From Malaya genurostris (taxonomy: Eukaryota > Arthropoda > Insecta > Diptera > Culicidae), in assembly GCF_030247185.1 (NCBI RefSeq), contig NC_080572.1:9689007-9753006 (forward strand): a DNA stretch of 64,000 bases, given 5' to 3'. The translations under genes and the position numbers were made by a program. Below the pieces are notes generated by a model that ran no database searches, had not been told where the DNA came from, and was given only the letters and a program-made list of their open reading frames with translations. The number at the start of each line of letters is the position of its first letter. The first letter of the stretch is position 1. This document shows positions 12,161 through 23,800 of the stretch, one piece after another.

Positions 12161-13410
12161 TATATTAGAACAAAACAACAATCATTGTCTCTTCACGAAG
12201 GATACGATAAACCTTAATAAAATAAATTTGTACAAGTATATGCATGCATTGATTTTGAGTTAATAAAGACAAATGAGAACAAGTCCTGCGTGACAACAAG
12301 TTAACCAGTCTAATTTAACAAGTTCCATGTTTGGTATCCTGGAGGTTTTACTCTCTTTTACTCTTCATTTATAATTTCGATTCATTCCGGATTTTAATGG
12401 GGAAAATGCTTCCGAATGCGCATTTCGTCACGTACTAACCATTTCTACTTATAACTCACGACAGTCAACAGAAAAGGCAGACACTTCGAGTAGACGAATA
12501 AAGTGCAGCATGCCAAAGCGAAACTTTGCTTTTCAGACACAATAAATGCACGGTGCAATGAGCAGAGCACATTTCATCAGATAATAAAAACTAGTTTATG
12601 AATGGTACAGTGCACATTTTAATGCAAAATCTGTCTGTCTCCAGACCTTAGCCTTGACACATGATGATTATCATAATGGGCAGCTATTTGTCTGTGTAGC
12701 TCAATCTTTGGCCCAAGTACATTGAATTAAAAATCAATTTGCGTCTTTATTCAAGTACAGATAATTGAACAGGATTGTAAAACCAACCGTAGAAATCACT
12801 GATGAGCTCGGAACAGCATCTCGTATGGTAAGAAAAGGAAACCCTCCAAGTGAGAAAAGAAAAGTTTCAGAAAATATTACTATCGCTAACCGGCATGAAA
12901 AAAGAAAACACAGCTCCTAGCATCATTTACCTACTGGGAAAAAGTAGCAAGCAAAAATCAATATTCGGATTAGTTTTATCATCATAGCACTTCGTTCTGC
13001 TGGGAAAGATAAAATTCAATTTTCAGTATTTTGCATGCTTATCGCGGGCTATGCAGTGGAGATGGGAATAAATGTGGAATCCGTTGCGGGAACTCGTTCG
13101 GTCATGGTGGAATGGGAAACTTGGGCATATTTTGGTGGTTTTCGATAACATACCGAAAAGGAAGTGTTAATCAAGTTATTGCCATCAAGGGAGTGGTTTG
13201 TTGTCTAGTGTAGACTTTAGAGCGCTCGAGTTGAAAATACTGCTGAAGAGTGGCTATAGAAATTGTATTTAGTGGCCATTTAAATGCTATGAATTTCTTT
13301 GAAATGCCATGTAAGTCATGTTATGAACGTTAGAGTTTTTATAGTGTTTGGCAACTTCACTACTCAAGTACGTGTCCTTATCAGATAATGCATCATCATT
13401 AATGTTTGAT
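12161..13410. other. Unassigned sequence
   Basis: No repeat shared within the window and no convincing coding frame. The 60-codon frame at 13031-13213 has no recognisable features. Composition is moderate, so it may be single-copy non-coding DNA. Confidence 0.35.
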
Positions 13411-13575
13411 TAATGGCATTTTTCATTGAAAAACCCTAGTGGCGTGGATTGCTCTGGTTTTGTACTTTCGAGCAAAAATGACAATAAAACACCATAAAAA
13501 AATTGCACTTCTGCTCGAAAGTGCTAAACCAGAGCAATCCAAGCCACCAGTGTTTTTCAATGAAAAACAGCATAA
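13411..13575. repeat. Long near-perfect hairpin (fold-back)
   Basis: Arms of about 65-70 bp: 'TTTTTCATTGAAAAAC', 'GGATTGCTCTGGTTT' and 'ACTTTCGAGCA' on the left are mirrored by 'TGCTCGAAAGT', 'AAACCAGAGCAATCC' and 'GTTTTTCAATGAAAAA' on the right, around a loop of about 25 bp. Mismatches between arms are few. Probably a palindromic MITE; an RNA from either strand would fold into a long stem. Confidence 0.8.
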
Positions 13576-14003
13576 ATAAGCCGCAAGGTAGAATAAGTAA
13601 CTCTCGTCAATCGCAGGATCGATTCGAAGGGGTTGATTTTTTGATAAGGGAAATCAGTAACGTTAGTTATTCAGGTAGTTAGCTACAGAACTTCAATTTA
13701 CTTCTCGAGGCTACAGAAGCAACTTTTTGAACTATCCGAACCCCAAATCCCCGATAATATGAGGACGTGCCGTTATCAGCCAATTTATTCTGATCCTAAC
13801 CCTAGTCTGTCGTCTATTGATAAGGAAGAGGGATCCTTACAGTACAAGAGATTCAAAACAACAGCCCTGGTAAGGTGACCGAACGGGCATAGATCAGTAA
13901 TCTTCTTCATACCAGAACTGTTTCCTTGTGAACATCTACTCCGAAGATTCTTATTCACTTTTTGAATCACACGTTATGTATCAAACCAAGCGGTTTCCAA
14001 AAA
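13576..14003. other. Unassigned sequence
   Basis: A minus-strand frame (13785-13970) overlaps this stretch but has no recognisable domain. No repeat identified. Confidence 0.3.
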
Positions 14004-14857
14004 GTGTAAAATCGAGAAGTAGAAGATTTCCGCTTTATGTCCTAGTTTCATGTCTGTAACAAACAAAATTCATTCTCAAAATTCCCAGTACAATTTTTAG
14101 CATAATAATCCATGTTTTCTGAATGTGAAGTGGCATGATGCCAAACGCAACCAGAATATCGTCGGAGCATCCACGGGATTCAGAAGCCGCTTTTGGAGAC
14201 ACGTTTCCGAATACACCAGTCCGTTCATGGTGCTGACGGATATAAAAGGTGTGCTCCGTTTTCCGCATGTGCAAGTCGCTTATCATATTAAGAACCTCTT
14301 GGCGTACTTCAACATTCTCGGAAACATCACACTTATCTTTGGTAGTCTCATACAGGTTTTCTGAAATCTGGTTGAAGTACACCTTCACATATGTCTCGTC
14401 ATCCATTACGCAGCAATGTGGGTTGGTTAATTTCTGGTAGTTCAACTTACTGACGCAGTTCCGACTCTATACTGTTTCTCGGCACGGCTTGGGGACTTCT
14501 GAATCTTAAACGTAAGTAGTCCAGCTCGAGATTCGGTATTCTACACGAAAATCTTGCACACATGCAACTTTTTAGCCACATGTCGTACTGAGTTGTTCGG
14601 TTTCGATTTAACAGATCCAATCACGCTATCGTTCTCGTTTATCTGGCGGCTTTTCATACGAATATTTGTTTCTGATCAACAATCAAACGCTCTTCGGAAC
14701 GTTTTATGATACCAGGCACCGTTGAGTTCGCGATTCCCCATTTTCTTTTTCCGATGGCGCGGTGCAACATATCTTTATTCTCAAAGTATATAAACTGTAA
14801 AACTTTTTCGTGCACGCACTGTTCTTTTGCCGCCATTTTGAAAACTTTTAAGTACAT
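14004..14857 (-). pseudogene. Second DD37E-type transposase relic
   Basis: On the minus strand the protein starts at 'MAAKEQCVHEKVLQFIYFEN' (Met at 14836) with a helix-turn-helix segment. It continues through 'RAGLLTFKIQKSPSRAEKQY' after frame changes, and has the first catalytic block 'CVMDDETYVKVYFNQI' near 14400. The second block survives as 'FWLRLASCH', where the catalytic Asp expected after Trp-x is Arg. The C-terminal Glu block is not recognisable. No terminal inverted repeats could be placed. It belongs to the same lineage as 45471-45805 and is distinct from the element at 8786. Confidence 0.78.
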
Positions 14858-15129
14858 GATAAAATAAATTTATATAGTGCAAATCATGTCCACGAAAACA
14901 TTCAGTTCATTTTACCCAGCGAACAAGAAGTGCATATACTAAACAAGCTGTTTTTTCTATTCGTTTGATGCGAAACGGAGGGTAGTTTTTCATTTCGCTT
15001 TAACAGACTTTATGGTCAGGGAGCAATCCGCAACTAGTTTTGACGCGACTAAGTTACAATAAGAGCAACATGTTTTTTGTATGTTACACTGGTTCACACT
15101 AGGTGACAGCAATGTTTCTTCATAATATA

Positions 15130-15359
15130 CAGTTACTCACAAAATTGATCGTACACACGTACGTATGATGCTACATTTTATTGCAGTTTCTTACTGTTGT
15201 AAGCTAGTTTTTAATTTATTTTGAAGTGATTTTGCAATGAAAATTGTTTTGAAACATAATTTAACGAAAACTTGGTTTAAAATTATTTTGTTGTTGGAAA
15301 TAATCGATTTATAAGGAAATGTATGCCTTTTTTAATCTCACAAAATTGATCGTACACCA
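15130..15359 (+). repeat. Left IR/DR terminus of the Tc1 element
   Basis: Outer direct repeat at 15136-15156 ('CTCACAAAATTGATCGTACA') and inner direct repeat at 15338-15359, identical over 20 bp. These would be the transposase binding sites. Confidence 0.85.
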
Positions 15360-15493
15360 ATATCGACACAATTTATTATGAACTCGTTTTGTGTGTAAGC
15401 TATCAGTGTTAGAGTAAACGACATTAATAGTTCCTTTTAGCTTTGGTTTGAGAGTTATAAATTGAAATACAGAGAAAACCGTTATTTTTTGTA

Positions 15494-16380
15494 ATGGAAG
15501 GCAAAAGAAAGCAAAAAGACATTTCTATAAAAAAAATGATCATTTCCTTGCGCTGTAAAGGAAAATCCTTACGCGAAATAGGAAAAATCATTGGACGATC
15601 ACATTCCACCATACAGAATATCATTGACAACTGGAAAACGAGGGAGCTCTGAAGAAGAAGGCAGAAAGGGGGGAAAACGGATCCTATCGGAAGTTGACGA
15701 ACGGTTTATAGTTCGGAAATCTAATCTGTAAAAAGCCATTCATATCAGCAGTAAATCAGAAGTAGCGGCTTGAGTTCGCCAAAACCCACGTAAACAAACC
15801 GCTGGAGTTTTTAAATCAAGTAATATTCACTGATGACACAAAAATAAATTGCTTTGGATATGATGGCAGACAAATTGTTTGGAGAGAGCCGAATACAGAG
15901 CTCAAATATAAAAATTTGAGATCAATAGTGAAACATGGTGGTGGCTGTGTTATGTTGTGGGGTTGTATGGCAGCCTTCCGGCACAGGAACACTGGAGTTT
16001 ATCGACCAGAATATGGACAGAATGCTATATATGGATATCCTAAAACGTAACCTAAAACCAAGTGCACAAAAATTAGGACTATTATCAGGATATTGCTTCC
16101 ATCAGAACAATGATCAAAATCACACCGCACATGTTGTTCGGAAATGGCTGTTACATAGCGTTCCTAAGCAATTGAAAACACCACCACAGTCACCAGACAT
16201 GCATCCCATCGAAAACCCATGGGATAAAATTAATCGACGGTTCAAGGATACTAACACATCAAACAGAAAATAAAATTAGTATGGAAAAACATCCGAGCAT
16301 CTTGCGCAAAGAACTAGTGGATCCAATGCCCCGTCGTTTGTAAGCCTTAATCGACGCTAACTAAGTACTTAATTTTATAT
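15494..16380 (+). pseudogene. Tc1 (DD34E) transposase, inactivated
   Basis: Starts at 'MEGKRKQKDISIKKMI' with a paired-like helix-turn-helix ('SLREIGKIIGRSHSTIQNII') and stops at codon 54 (TGA near 15650). Frame-changed remnants follow. 'VIFTDDTKINCFGYDG' carries the first catalytic Asp and is followed by 'WREPNTELKYKN' and 'VMLWGCMAA'. After a +1 shift near 15970 the frame runs through 'GTLEFIDQNMDRMLYMDIL', 'HTAHVVRKWLL' and 'SPDMHPIENPWDKI' (the Glu), and ends with 'PMPRRL'. The second catalytic Asp, normally the first residue of a D-N-D triplet, is Asn here ('HQNND'). The N-terminal linker is shortened. Not functional, yet its ends are intact and could be mobilised in trans. Confidence 0.88.
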
Positions 16381-16430
16381 TTAAACCCGTATTCATCAAC
16401 TACACTTAACAATGCAGAATTTCATAATGA

Positions 16431-16667
16431 GTGCACGATCAATTTTGTGAGATAGAACTAAGGCGTTTTTTGTTGCAATCGAATCACCAAATGGGAAGAA
16501 TCTTAATATTTAAATAAAATGTATATTAATCAAATTCATGAAATATATAACATTGAAATTACATATATTTTGTTACTTTAAACTTACTAATTGAACAGCA
16601 AAATGTGAAAATGTGATATTTTTTCGTGTACGATTTTTTTGTGTACGATAAATTTTTTGAATAACTG
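16431..16667 (-). repeat. Right IR/DR terminus of the Tc1 element
   Basis: Inner repeat 16431-16451 ('GTGCACGATCAATTTTGTGA') and outer repeat 16641-16667 ('GTGTACGATAAATTTTTTGA', then 'ATAACTG'), both inverted relative to the left end. The outer copy differs from the left outer repeat at a few positions. Confidence 0.8.
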
Positions 16668-16669
16668 TA

Positions 16670-17427
16670 ATTAGTTACCAAATAGTTAGTAATGTTTTCA
16701 ATCACCACATCTGTTTGTAATATTGAGCTAATTATCGTCTATACGTTATCGTCACTCAATTCAAACATATATTTAATCACAGCTATGCTTCTTATTACGT
16801 ACATATGAAAATGAACTATATGAAAAAATAAGTTTACTTGACGTTGTGAAACCATTATGAGCACATAAGCATTTGTGCGAATCGATACTGTGAATTGATA
16901 TAGCAATAGCATAGATATTATAAGATTATAACACGAAATTTCTGCATTGGTCCAAATAGCTATCGGTTGGTTCTCGCAACTTAAAGCTAACGAAAATGAA
17001 ATGTAGATAGCTTTTCGTTGGCTTAACTATTGCAAACACATTATAGAGTCGCAAAAAGTATATGAAACAAAAATAAAACAAGAATATTACTTTTTTCAAA
17101 ACTAATTTTTGATAAAAAATAATCAGTGGCTGAATAGTCACTTCTCTATGCACCACCATAACACGAAGAAAACAATATATGGATTGAGTATTTAGATCGA
17201 ATGGTAATTTCATTGTTTGTGTTTCACATATCTTTAAATAGATTTTGATTAAAGGCGCATCGAAAAACAATTAAAATTGAAATTGTAGAATTTGTACATC
17301 GTATCAAGTTTGTAATTTCTAATACTATGCTGCTCTTTTATTGTTGATAAAAATGCATTCTGGATTCATTCGATGCTTACAAGGTCGTTGGTGACTAAGT
17401 TTTAACTAGTTACCTTGAAAACAAGTT
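16670..17427. other. Unassigned AT-rich sequence
   Basis: No repeat or gene recognised. The 114-codon minus-strand frame at 16926-17270 has no domain and a composition typical of chance frames in AT-rich DNA. Confidence 0.35.
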
Positions 17428-17558
17428 TTTTTTTGTTTCAATTATAGAGGCTTTAAGATTAAACTTTCTGACCCTATGTGCGGGGTTGGGAATCGAACCC
17501 AGGCGGGCGGCGTGAAAGGCATCGACTTACCCATCACGCTATACCCGTCCCCAATAAA
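17428..17558 (-). mobile_element. tRNA-derived SINE, family B, copy 1, with target duplication
   Basis: Minus strand: 'GGGGACGGGTATAGCGTGAT' then 'GGGTAAGTCGATG' (A-box region), 'GGGTTCGATTCCCAACC' (a B-box with strong T-arm pairing), and the tail 'CTTAAAGCCTCTATAAT'. Flanked by the direct repeat 'AAAACAAGTT' at 17418-17427 and 17559-17568, which marks the insertion. Non-coding; related copies at 17785 and 56572. Confidence 0.82.
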
Positions 17559-17784
17559 AAAACAAGTTATTTTAATGTTATGGAAAGATAAATTATTTAA
17601 GCATGGTATTGCAACGACAACTTATGTTTAACCAATCTCCAATATATCGCTAGTCACTAGTCAAAACTGCTATTTTTTTTTTAAGTCACGCCAGTGGTTA
17701 GAGGTTAGTAGCAATCACTCAAATTTCTTGTTGTAAAATAGTCACAAATAAGCTACCGTGACAAAACTGTTTACTTCGATATCC
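17559..17784. other. Short spacer between SINE-B copies
   Basis: AT-rich; begins with the right-hand target duplication of SINE-B copy 1. Nothing else recognised. Confidence 0.35.
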
Positions 17785-17882
17785 TATTGATCCTTCCTAT
17801 CCTAATACGTGCACGGTAGGAGATCGAACACAGGTAGGCCGCGTGGAAGGCAATAGTCCTAGTCATGACGCTATACCCGTTG
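17785..17882 (-). mobile_element. tRNA-derived SINE, family B, copy 2 (partial)
   Basis: Minus strand: 'ACGGGTATAGCGTCATGACT' and 'TGTGTTCGATCTCCTACC' match the head and B-box of copy 1, with about 20% differences by eye. The 3' tail segment is not clear. It lies about 230 bp from copy 1 in the same orientation. Confidence 0.6.
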
Positions 17883-20869
17883 TTGTTGTAGTTGATAAAC
17901 CGCCAGGCGCCTCCACATTTCGAAATAAACAGGGAACTCTTTGTGAGTATTGAGCTGAAAAAAAAGATTCATTGCTTCTCGTCGGGTATGATGTAAAGTC
18001 ATCGTCAATTTAGTATAACTGATACATTCGGAAAGAAGAAACGAGTGGAATTAAAAAAAGGAAAATTATTAACCCGAGACATTTGATATGAGGGTATAGT
18101 TTTACCTTAAAGACAGGGCCCAAACAATAAATATCTCAAATGACTCTTAATTAGCACGGACTAACAATTGAAAAAATAGCCGTTCGATGACTGGGTACGG
18201 GTTGTTGGTGCATGTTCACAATATAGACAATGTTCTACGAAGTTCAGCCCGTTTGAGTCAAGTGCAAGGATATATATTTTTGCAACTCTGTTCATATATC
18301 TTTGTGTATACTTTGTGGGCAGATTGCGCAGAAAAATTCAAATCTCAGTTTTGGTTTTGTATGTAAGCCACGAAGGCCATATTTGATACGATTTAATTTC
18401 AACTTATGTTCAGCCCTTTCATTTACGTGCTGGATTGCAGATAGAAGAATTATTTAAGTGTCTTAAACTCGATATCTGAAAATATTAAGTAAAGTACCTA
18501 AAAATTGATGATTTATTTATTTGATCACGTTTCAACTCTCTATTTGTTTAAATATGCGTATTGCAGTAAATAGAATGTGTAACTTCAGCTGCAAGAAAAC
18601 GATCGACCATTTTGTACAGAATTTTGAGTATTGCAGCTCATTGAGGTAAGCAATTTTGAACTGCGAAACGATTATCGTTTTCATGCTAATTCATCATGCT
18701 CTCAAGCTGCTGTGAAATTTGTATGAAACGATGAGTGACAAATATTGTTCTATACATGTTCTTTACATTTGCCTATCATTCAAGATTCATCTTTATTTCA
18801 ATGAATTACATTTCCTGGTCCCGTTTATACGAAGGCTGTACCAATCGAGCACAATTTACATTCCAGCGTCAACTTGCTAAAATTTGTACCATAAATCAGC
18901 ATGCCGTCGTTTCATGTCTACGGAATATTCATCACCGCTAGCTTCCTATTTCGCCATCAGAAAAGATATACGAGTCCGTGTTGATGAAGATGAGCGTATT
19001 CAAATTAAAGTTTGTTCATCCGTTGTGCCTTCGTTGGGTGTAATCCCCACGGTTTGTCAGTGCCCCTTGATAACCGCAATCTAGAAATTCATTACATTTC
19101 CATCTTCTGATGTGGTGTTTGATTGTTCTTATGTTTCCAGTGAACGAAGAAAAACCTTTGTTAAATCGCCATTCAACAGCAATGACAGGACCACATTCTG
19201 ATTAACATTCCACTCTTCTCTGGTATTTTTTTGGCAGAAATGGTAGCCTACCTCCAATCTTAGCAGGCTGTTTCAATCAGGCAATATATTATCGTTAGGT
19301 ATACAACCCAAACATATTTTTCTGAAAGCCCCGATAAAGGGTAGAGTCATAATTGAGTAAAAATTTCTGAAGTGGCCCCCCATTTTTCACGACCGATTTT
19401 TCAATAAGTGTTATTGTTTTGTAGTATTAGTATCTACGAACATGTTCGTGAAATATTTCGTCAATATTCGAATTTTTTATACTATTTTAGTTATATAAAT
19501 TTTTATATACCTTTTCGTTGTAATGCTCCCTGAAACTCAAGTTCTTTTTTTAATTACACGAAGCTTTGCAAACCAAGTTAACTTGTGTTGGTAGTTTGTG
19601 TATTACGTGCATTTTATTTGGTATGTATGTCATAGATCTATGTATTCATATATGCAGTGCAACGAGTTTATCAAAATGGTTTGCACGATTGAGTTTCAAA
19701 CAATCTTTTATAACAATAATTTATTCTCAATTGAATGTTAAGCCTGACATTTTGGATGAAATATTAGTTTTGATCAATTTTTCACCAACGTTTGATGGAT
19801 AATTGCTTACATTTTATGAATGCAGATTTTAATTCTTTAATAAAAAGGTAGCAACACTTCTTCAATGCATTTATATTGGATTGCGCTACACAAAATAAAC
19901 AAAACTAAATATTTTCTGTTACAAAAGCAGTTTTCCGAAAAAAAAAATAGTTTTACGACAACATTGCCTTTTGCATGGTAAATTACAGGTTTTTATTTTG
20001 CGGGTTTGCTTATAAAAGGTACGTAAATCTTTATATCGCAATAATTTCTGCAAGAGGAAATCCATATAGAAATGTGTGTTTTTAATCAAATGTGTCAGTG
20101 GAAGTAAGCTGAAACTGAAATATTATTTCTAGAGCAGTTTTAAGGAAAACGGAAGAGTTTTAGACTAAAATTTTCCCTTTTATTGAATTGCAATTTAAAG
20201 CAATATGAACCGATTGGTTTATCTTTCAACCATGTGGAAGATTTATTGAGTAAAATCAGGAAAAGAAGCGCCGGAATTTGTTTTAACGCACACATTGTTT
20301 GCATTACTCATACGCTTGCAAAGAGTCTTACTCCTTAAATTTGATTCGTCTCGGTAAAATTTCGAAGAATTCGTTACGGAAATTTGCAGCACTGCTCCTG
20401 CCTGCATTTCATTTCATTCACATCGGTTATACAAATGGCAGCTGTTCTGTTTTGCTTGTCATGCGGTTCTTCTCCTTTTCCGAATGAAACCGTAATATCC
20501 ATTGGTGGAAGCAAACTAATCCCAGCAGTAGCGAAAACGAATACGTTGCAGCATGGCAGTACGTGGACTATAAATTATTGTTGTAGGGGGATATAAATGT
20601 TTCCGATTCAGTTGCAAGCCTTACTCGACTGTTGCACCGGTCGATTGTTTCCCGTGGATGTTTTCTGGAGCTGGAATAATTGGAAGTAATGCTTGAATTG
20701 GACGAAGTGAATTATGGATTCGATTATTTTTCTGGCGATTTCTAGCCCCGATTGAAAAGAGTTGTCATGCATACAGTTAGAAGAAAATCAGTAAAATTCT
20801 ATTGAATCAGCTGCAACAAATGGCAGTGATGGATTTACATACATAGTAGGACATTACGTTACATGGCTA
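17883..20869. other. Unassigned AT-rich sequence
   Basis: Several 60-80-codon frames are present (for example 18735-18941, 18884-19084, 19566-19802, 20299-20487), but none has a recognisable domain, and overlapping frames suggest chance. No shared repeat identified. Confidence 0.35.
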
Positions 20870-21030
20870 TTTTTTTTAGTTGAATTCACCAATTAAACGT
20901 GCTGTCATTTCTTAGCTAAGGCACGCTTCATTTCCATTCAACTAATTTTTTAGTTGAATGAGAGAAATAAAACGTTGTTTTCAACCAACATAAATGGTTG
21001 AATTGGTTTCTGCAATTAGCAGCTATATGG
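20870..21030. repeat. Cluster of short palindromes ('TTAGTTGAAT')
   Basis: Contains 'ATTCAACTAA' directly opposed to 'TTAGTTGAAT' around 20936-20962, 'TTCAACCA' opposed to 'TGGTTGAA' around 20980-21005, and another 'TTAGTTGAATT' near 20877. Looks like the remains of a MITE with 'TTAGTTGA' termini. A related 'ATCAACTAATTC' lies near 21825. Boundaries not certain. Confidence 0.4.
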
Positions 21031-23661
21031 CGCTCGTTAACACCGTATTGACTACTAGCCACTAGATGGCACACTACTACCGAAAAAAATTTCAGTCGCG
21101 GTTATATTTTCTATATTTGCAGGTATAAATACGATGTTGTATTGGAGAAAAAGACATAAGCGAAACATAAACTTCTTTTTGAAAATTTTACTTCTAAGTC
21201 GCTGTTTTCTTCATTCGACTTCGCGAAATCGACTCTCTCACTGAAAACTTTGAGCACTCGGAAAACAAAAACCGAATACAAGTAGTACACCGGAAAGCGT
21301 AGCCCGGAATGAGAAGATACAAAAAAAAACATCATTTGACGTGTACAATTAGAGTGCAACATTCGAAACTCACTTCACTGTTTCGCGTAAAAACATTATT
21401 ACCCACAATCGCTTCAACTGCGCACAAATTCTGAATAAATACACTTTCCACTAACAGTTTACGTCATTTTTACATATCGGTTTAGAAATTTATATAGGGA
21501 TATATCGTAACACATTCGAAAAACAACTAAACAATTTGCGAGCAGTTTCAACAAGACTGTCCCTTTTAGCTTTTTAATGGATTGTTTTGCTTTGACACTG
21601 CTGTCCTTCAGTAATGACGGTGATAGATAAATAGAATCAAAGTTTCTGATTTTAATAACTAAATTAGTTGTCAATGAGAATTTCGTGTTGGATTGAATTA
21701 TTGCTGGTTTGTGTCCAGAATATTCGCCAACTAAACACATTCTCTAAAAATAAGAGTTTTTTTCAGCACAGTAAATTCTAAATTTTAACTAATTTTATAG
21801 TTATTTTGGAAATTTTGTTGTTAAAATCAACTAATTCAAAAACAGTAATACGAATTAGGCGCAGAGCTAATTTCGGTCGTTCCGTGAATAAAAAAAGGTC
21901 GCATTATACTCTACTTGTAGCTGATTTATTTGATGCGTTCGCTTCGCACGAGAGGCCATTATTTGCAACAGAACTTTGCCGATTCTGCTCATTCGAGGGA
22001 ACTGCTTGATGACATGACATTTCCCCAGAGTGATACACGCTGGCGTCAGATTCTTGTCCACACCGAGGATGCAAAAAACGAAGCATCGCACAAAGAGGAA
22101 AGCGCACTTCTTCTCAGTGTCGAATAGACAGCATTTGAGTGTGTGCTTGTGGTTAAAGCAGCTGGTGCGAGTGAAACACATTCTCTTCGCATGAATCGCT
22201 CTCACGCGCTCTCGTCTAAATACACCCAAGTGACCACTGGCGCGTGATGGTGAGCGAACACTTCTGTGAACTTCAATTAATAGAGAGTAGATCTGGCCTT
22301 GTTATGAAAAATTTGCAATGAAAACTGAAATTTTAAATTGTTTTATTTTGCTGATTTTGCGTGCCCCACGCTTCTTCTACGCAAACCATACACCAGAGTG
22401 CTCACCGGCGTGTACACCTCAGAGAATTTATGAGCTAATGCTCTAGCACGGTGCGATTCAGTGGAAGAGGTAAAAGGAAATAAACAAACGCACTCATGAT
22501 GCGTGCACACTTTATACAACAGTGGTGTATATATGTGAAAGAGAAGAGCTCTCGTTGAAGTTGTCAGTGCGAGGGGAGAAATTTTGCTTGCTCTTCGTCA
22601 CACAGAGGAGATGGACATCTCTGTTGATGAGTTTCATCAGTACCTGTCATCACCAACAAATTAAACTATGCTTTTAATAGCATCCAAAATTATCAAAGAA
22701 CTGTTACCGAAAGTATATTTCGTCTAGGAACAAAAAGGTATACTGGAAACACAAAATAAAAAAAAACATTTCTATACCACATTTACTATTCGAAACAATT
22801 AAGATTAATCCAAGGGTTTAACATTAGTTGGGAAGTCCTACGTCAACAGTTCGATCAACCTGTAATCAATTTTTTTTATGTATTTTTGCACCGTTTACCC
22901 CCGGTCGAATGATCCACATATTTGCTTGGCATGTAAATGGCAAATGGTCTTGTGATTTAAGTGCTTAGCATGTAAATTTTAAAATAAAATACGGAAAAAT
23001 TGGTTTCATTGATTTTAAATCCTGTAAATCAATAGTAACTAGCATCATACCTATAAGTGAAACATATTCCGCAATACATATTTCATCCAGTAGAAAATTA
23101 AGTTTCGCTTACACACTTATAAAAATATCGTGTAAATTTACGATCTTTGAGTCCGATGTATTCTAACTAGAGATGTGCAATCTGTTCGCGAACGACCAAA
23201 AAAACTAGCTTCTCCCGACAAATGAGTGAAGTGAAGTTTTTTTTCATTAAATAATATAGGCATGGAAGTAATCGAGTTACATGAGGATGTATACAAAATA
23301 ACTGCGTATTTCATAATGGTTTGAGGGATCTGATAGAAGTGGCATACATTAGTGACCTTTGAAAATGTATCCAAAAAAGAATAATTGGCTATATCACTCC
23401 TCAGTTTTACCCCAACAATTTTGTCACGAAAACTGGAGAGCAATCGATAAATAAAACGAAAATAGAACACAAAAACATGTTTTCGTCCGCCATGGCGAAT
23501 GTTCCGGATTTTTGTTTTGCAAAAAAGCTTGAATAATTACTTTCCAAAGAAAATTTGTCAAAAAGAATTATCTGTCTTAGCTTTATTTATCACAAAAAAA
23601 AAAGTTCATTTCTTCTGACGCAAACGTTACCTTTACATATCACAAATTTTCAAATACTTTT
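21031..23661. other. Unassigned sequence, partly less AT-rich
   Basis: Between about 21850 and 22640 the composition is richer in C/G with many 'GAGAG', 'CGCAC' and 'CTCTC' strings. Overlapping frames occur on both strands (21806-22009 +, 21867-22229 -, 21930-22127 +). None shows a domain. It could be an unrecognised element (for example an LTR or leader) or single-copy DNA. Confidence 0.35.
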
Positions 23662-23800
23662 AGGGCATGTTCAGGAGTGTTCTAGTTCTAGATGCATAAT
23701 TTATTGACATAAAAAAAATTTAAATTTAAATCTAGAATTTATAACAAAATAAACTGGCAGCCCTAGCAACGTTTTATCTGTGTTTCAAATATAGAAAAAA
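23662..23800 (+). repeat. Dispersed repeat 'GGGCATGTTCAG', copy 1
   Basis: 'AGGGCATGTTCAGGAGTGTT', 'CTAGTTCTAGATGCATAATT' and 'AACTGGCAGCCCTAGCAACG' recur at 31768 and 53629. Non-coding; which superfamily it belongs to is unknown. Confidence 0.65.

Larger units (their letters stand above)
15130..16667 (+). mobile_element. Tc1-type transposon with IR/DR termini
   Basis: Ends are 'CAGTTACTCACAAAATTGAT' on the left and, reversed, 'CAGTTATTCAAAAAATTTAT' on the right, each followed by 'CGTACAC'. TA flanks both sides (15128-15129 and 16668-16669). A second copy of the same motif lies about 200 bp inside each end (15338-15359 and 16431-16451), so each terminus is an inverted repeat holding two direct repeats, the IR/DR layout known from Sleeping Beauty-like Tc1 elements. 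Length 1538 bp, with one decayed transposase. Confidence 0.9.

Noticed and set aside
21806..22229. Overlapping frames on both strands of up to 120 codons
   Set aside because: No domain on either strand; mutual overlap and biased composition explain the openness.
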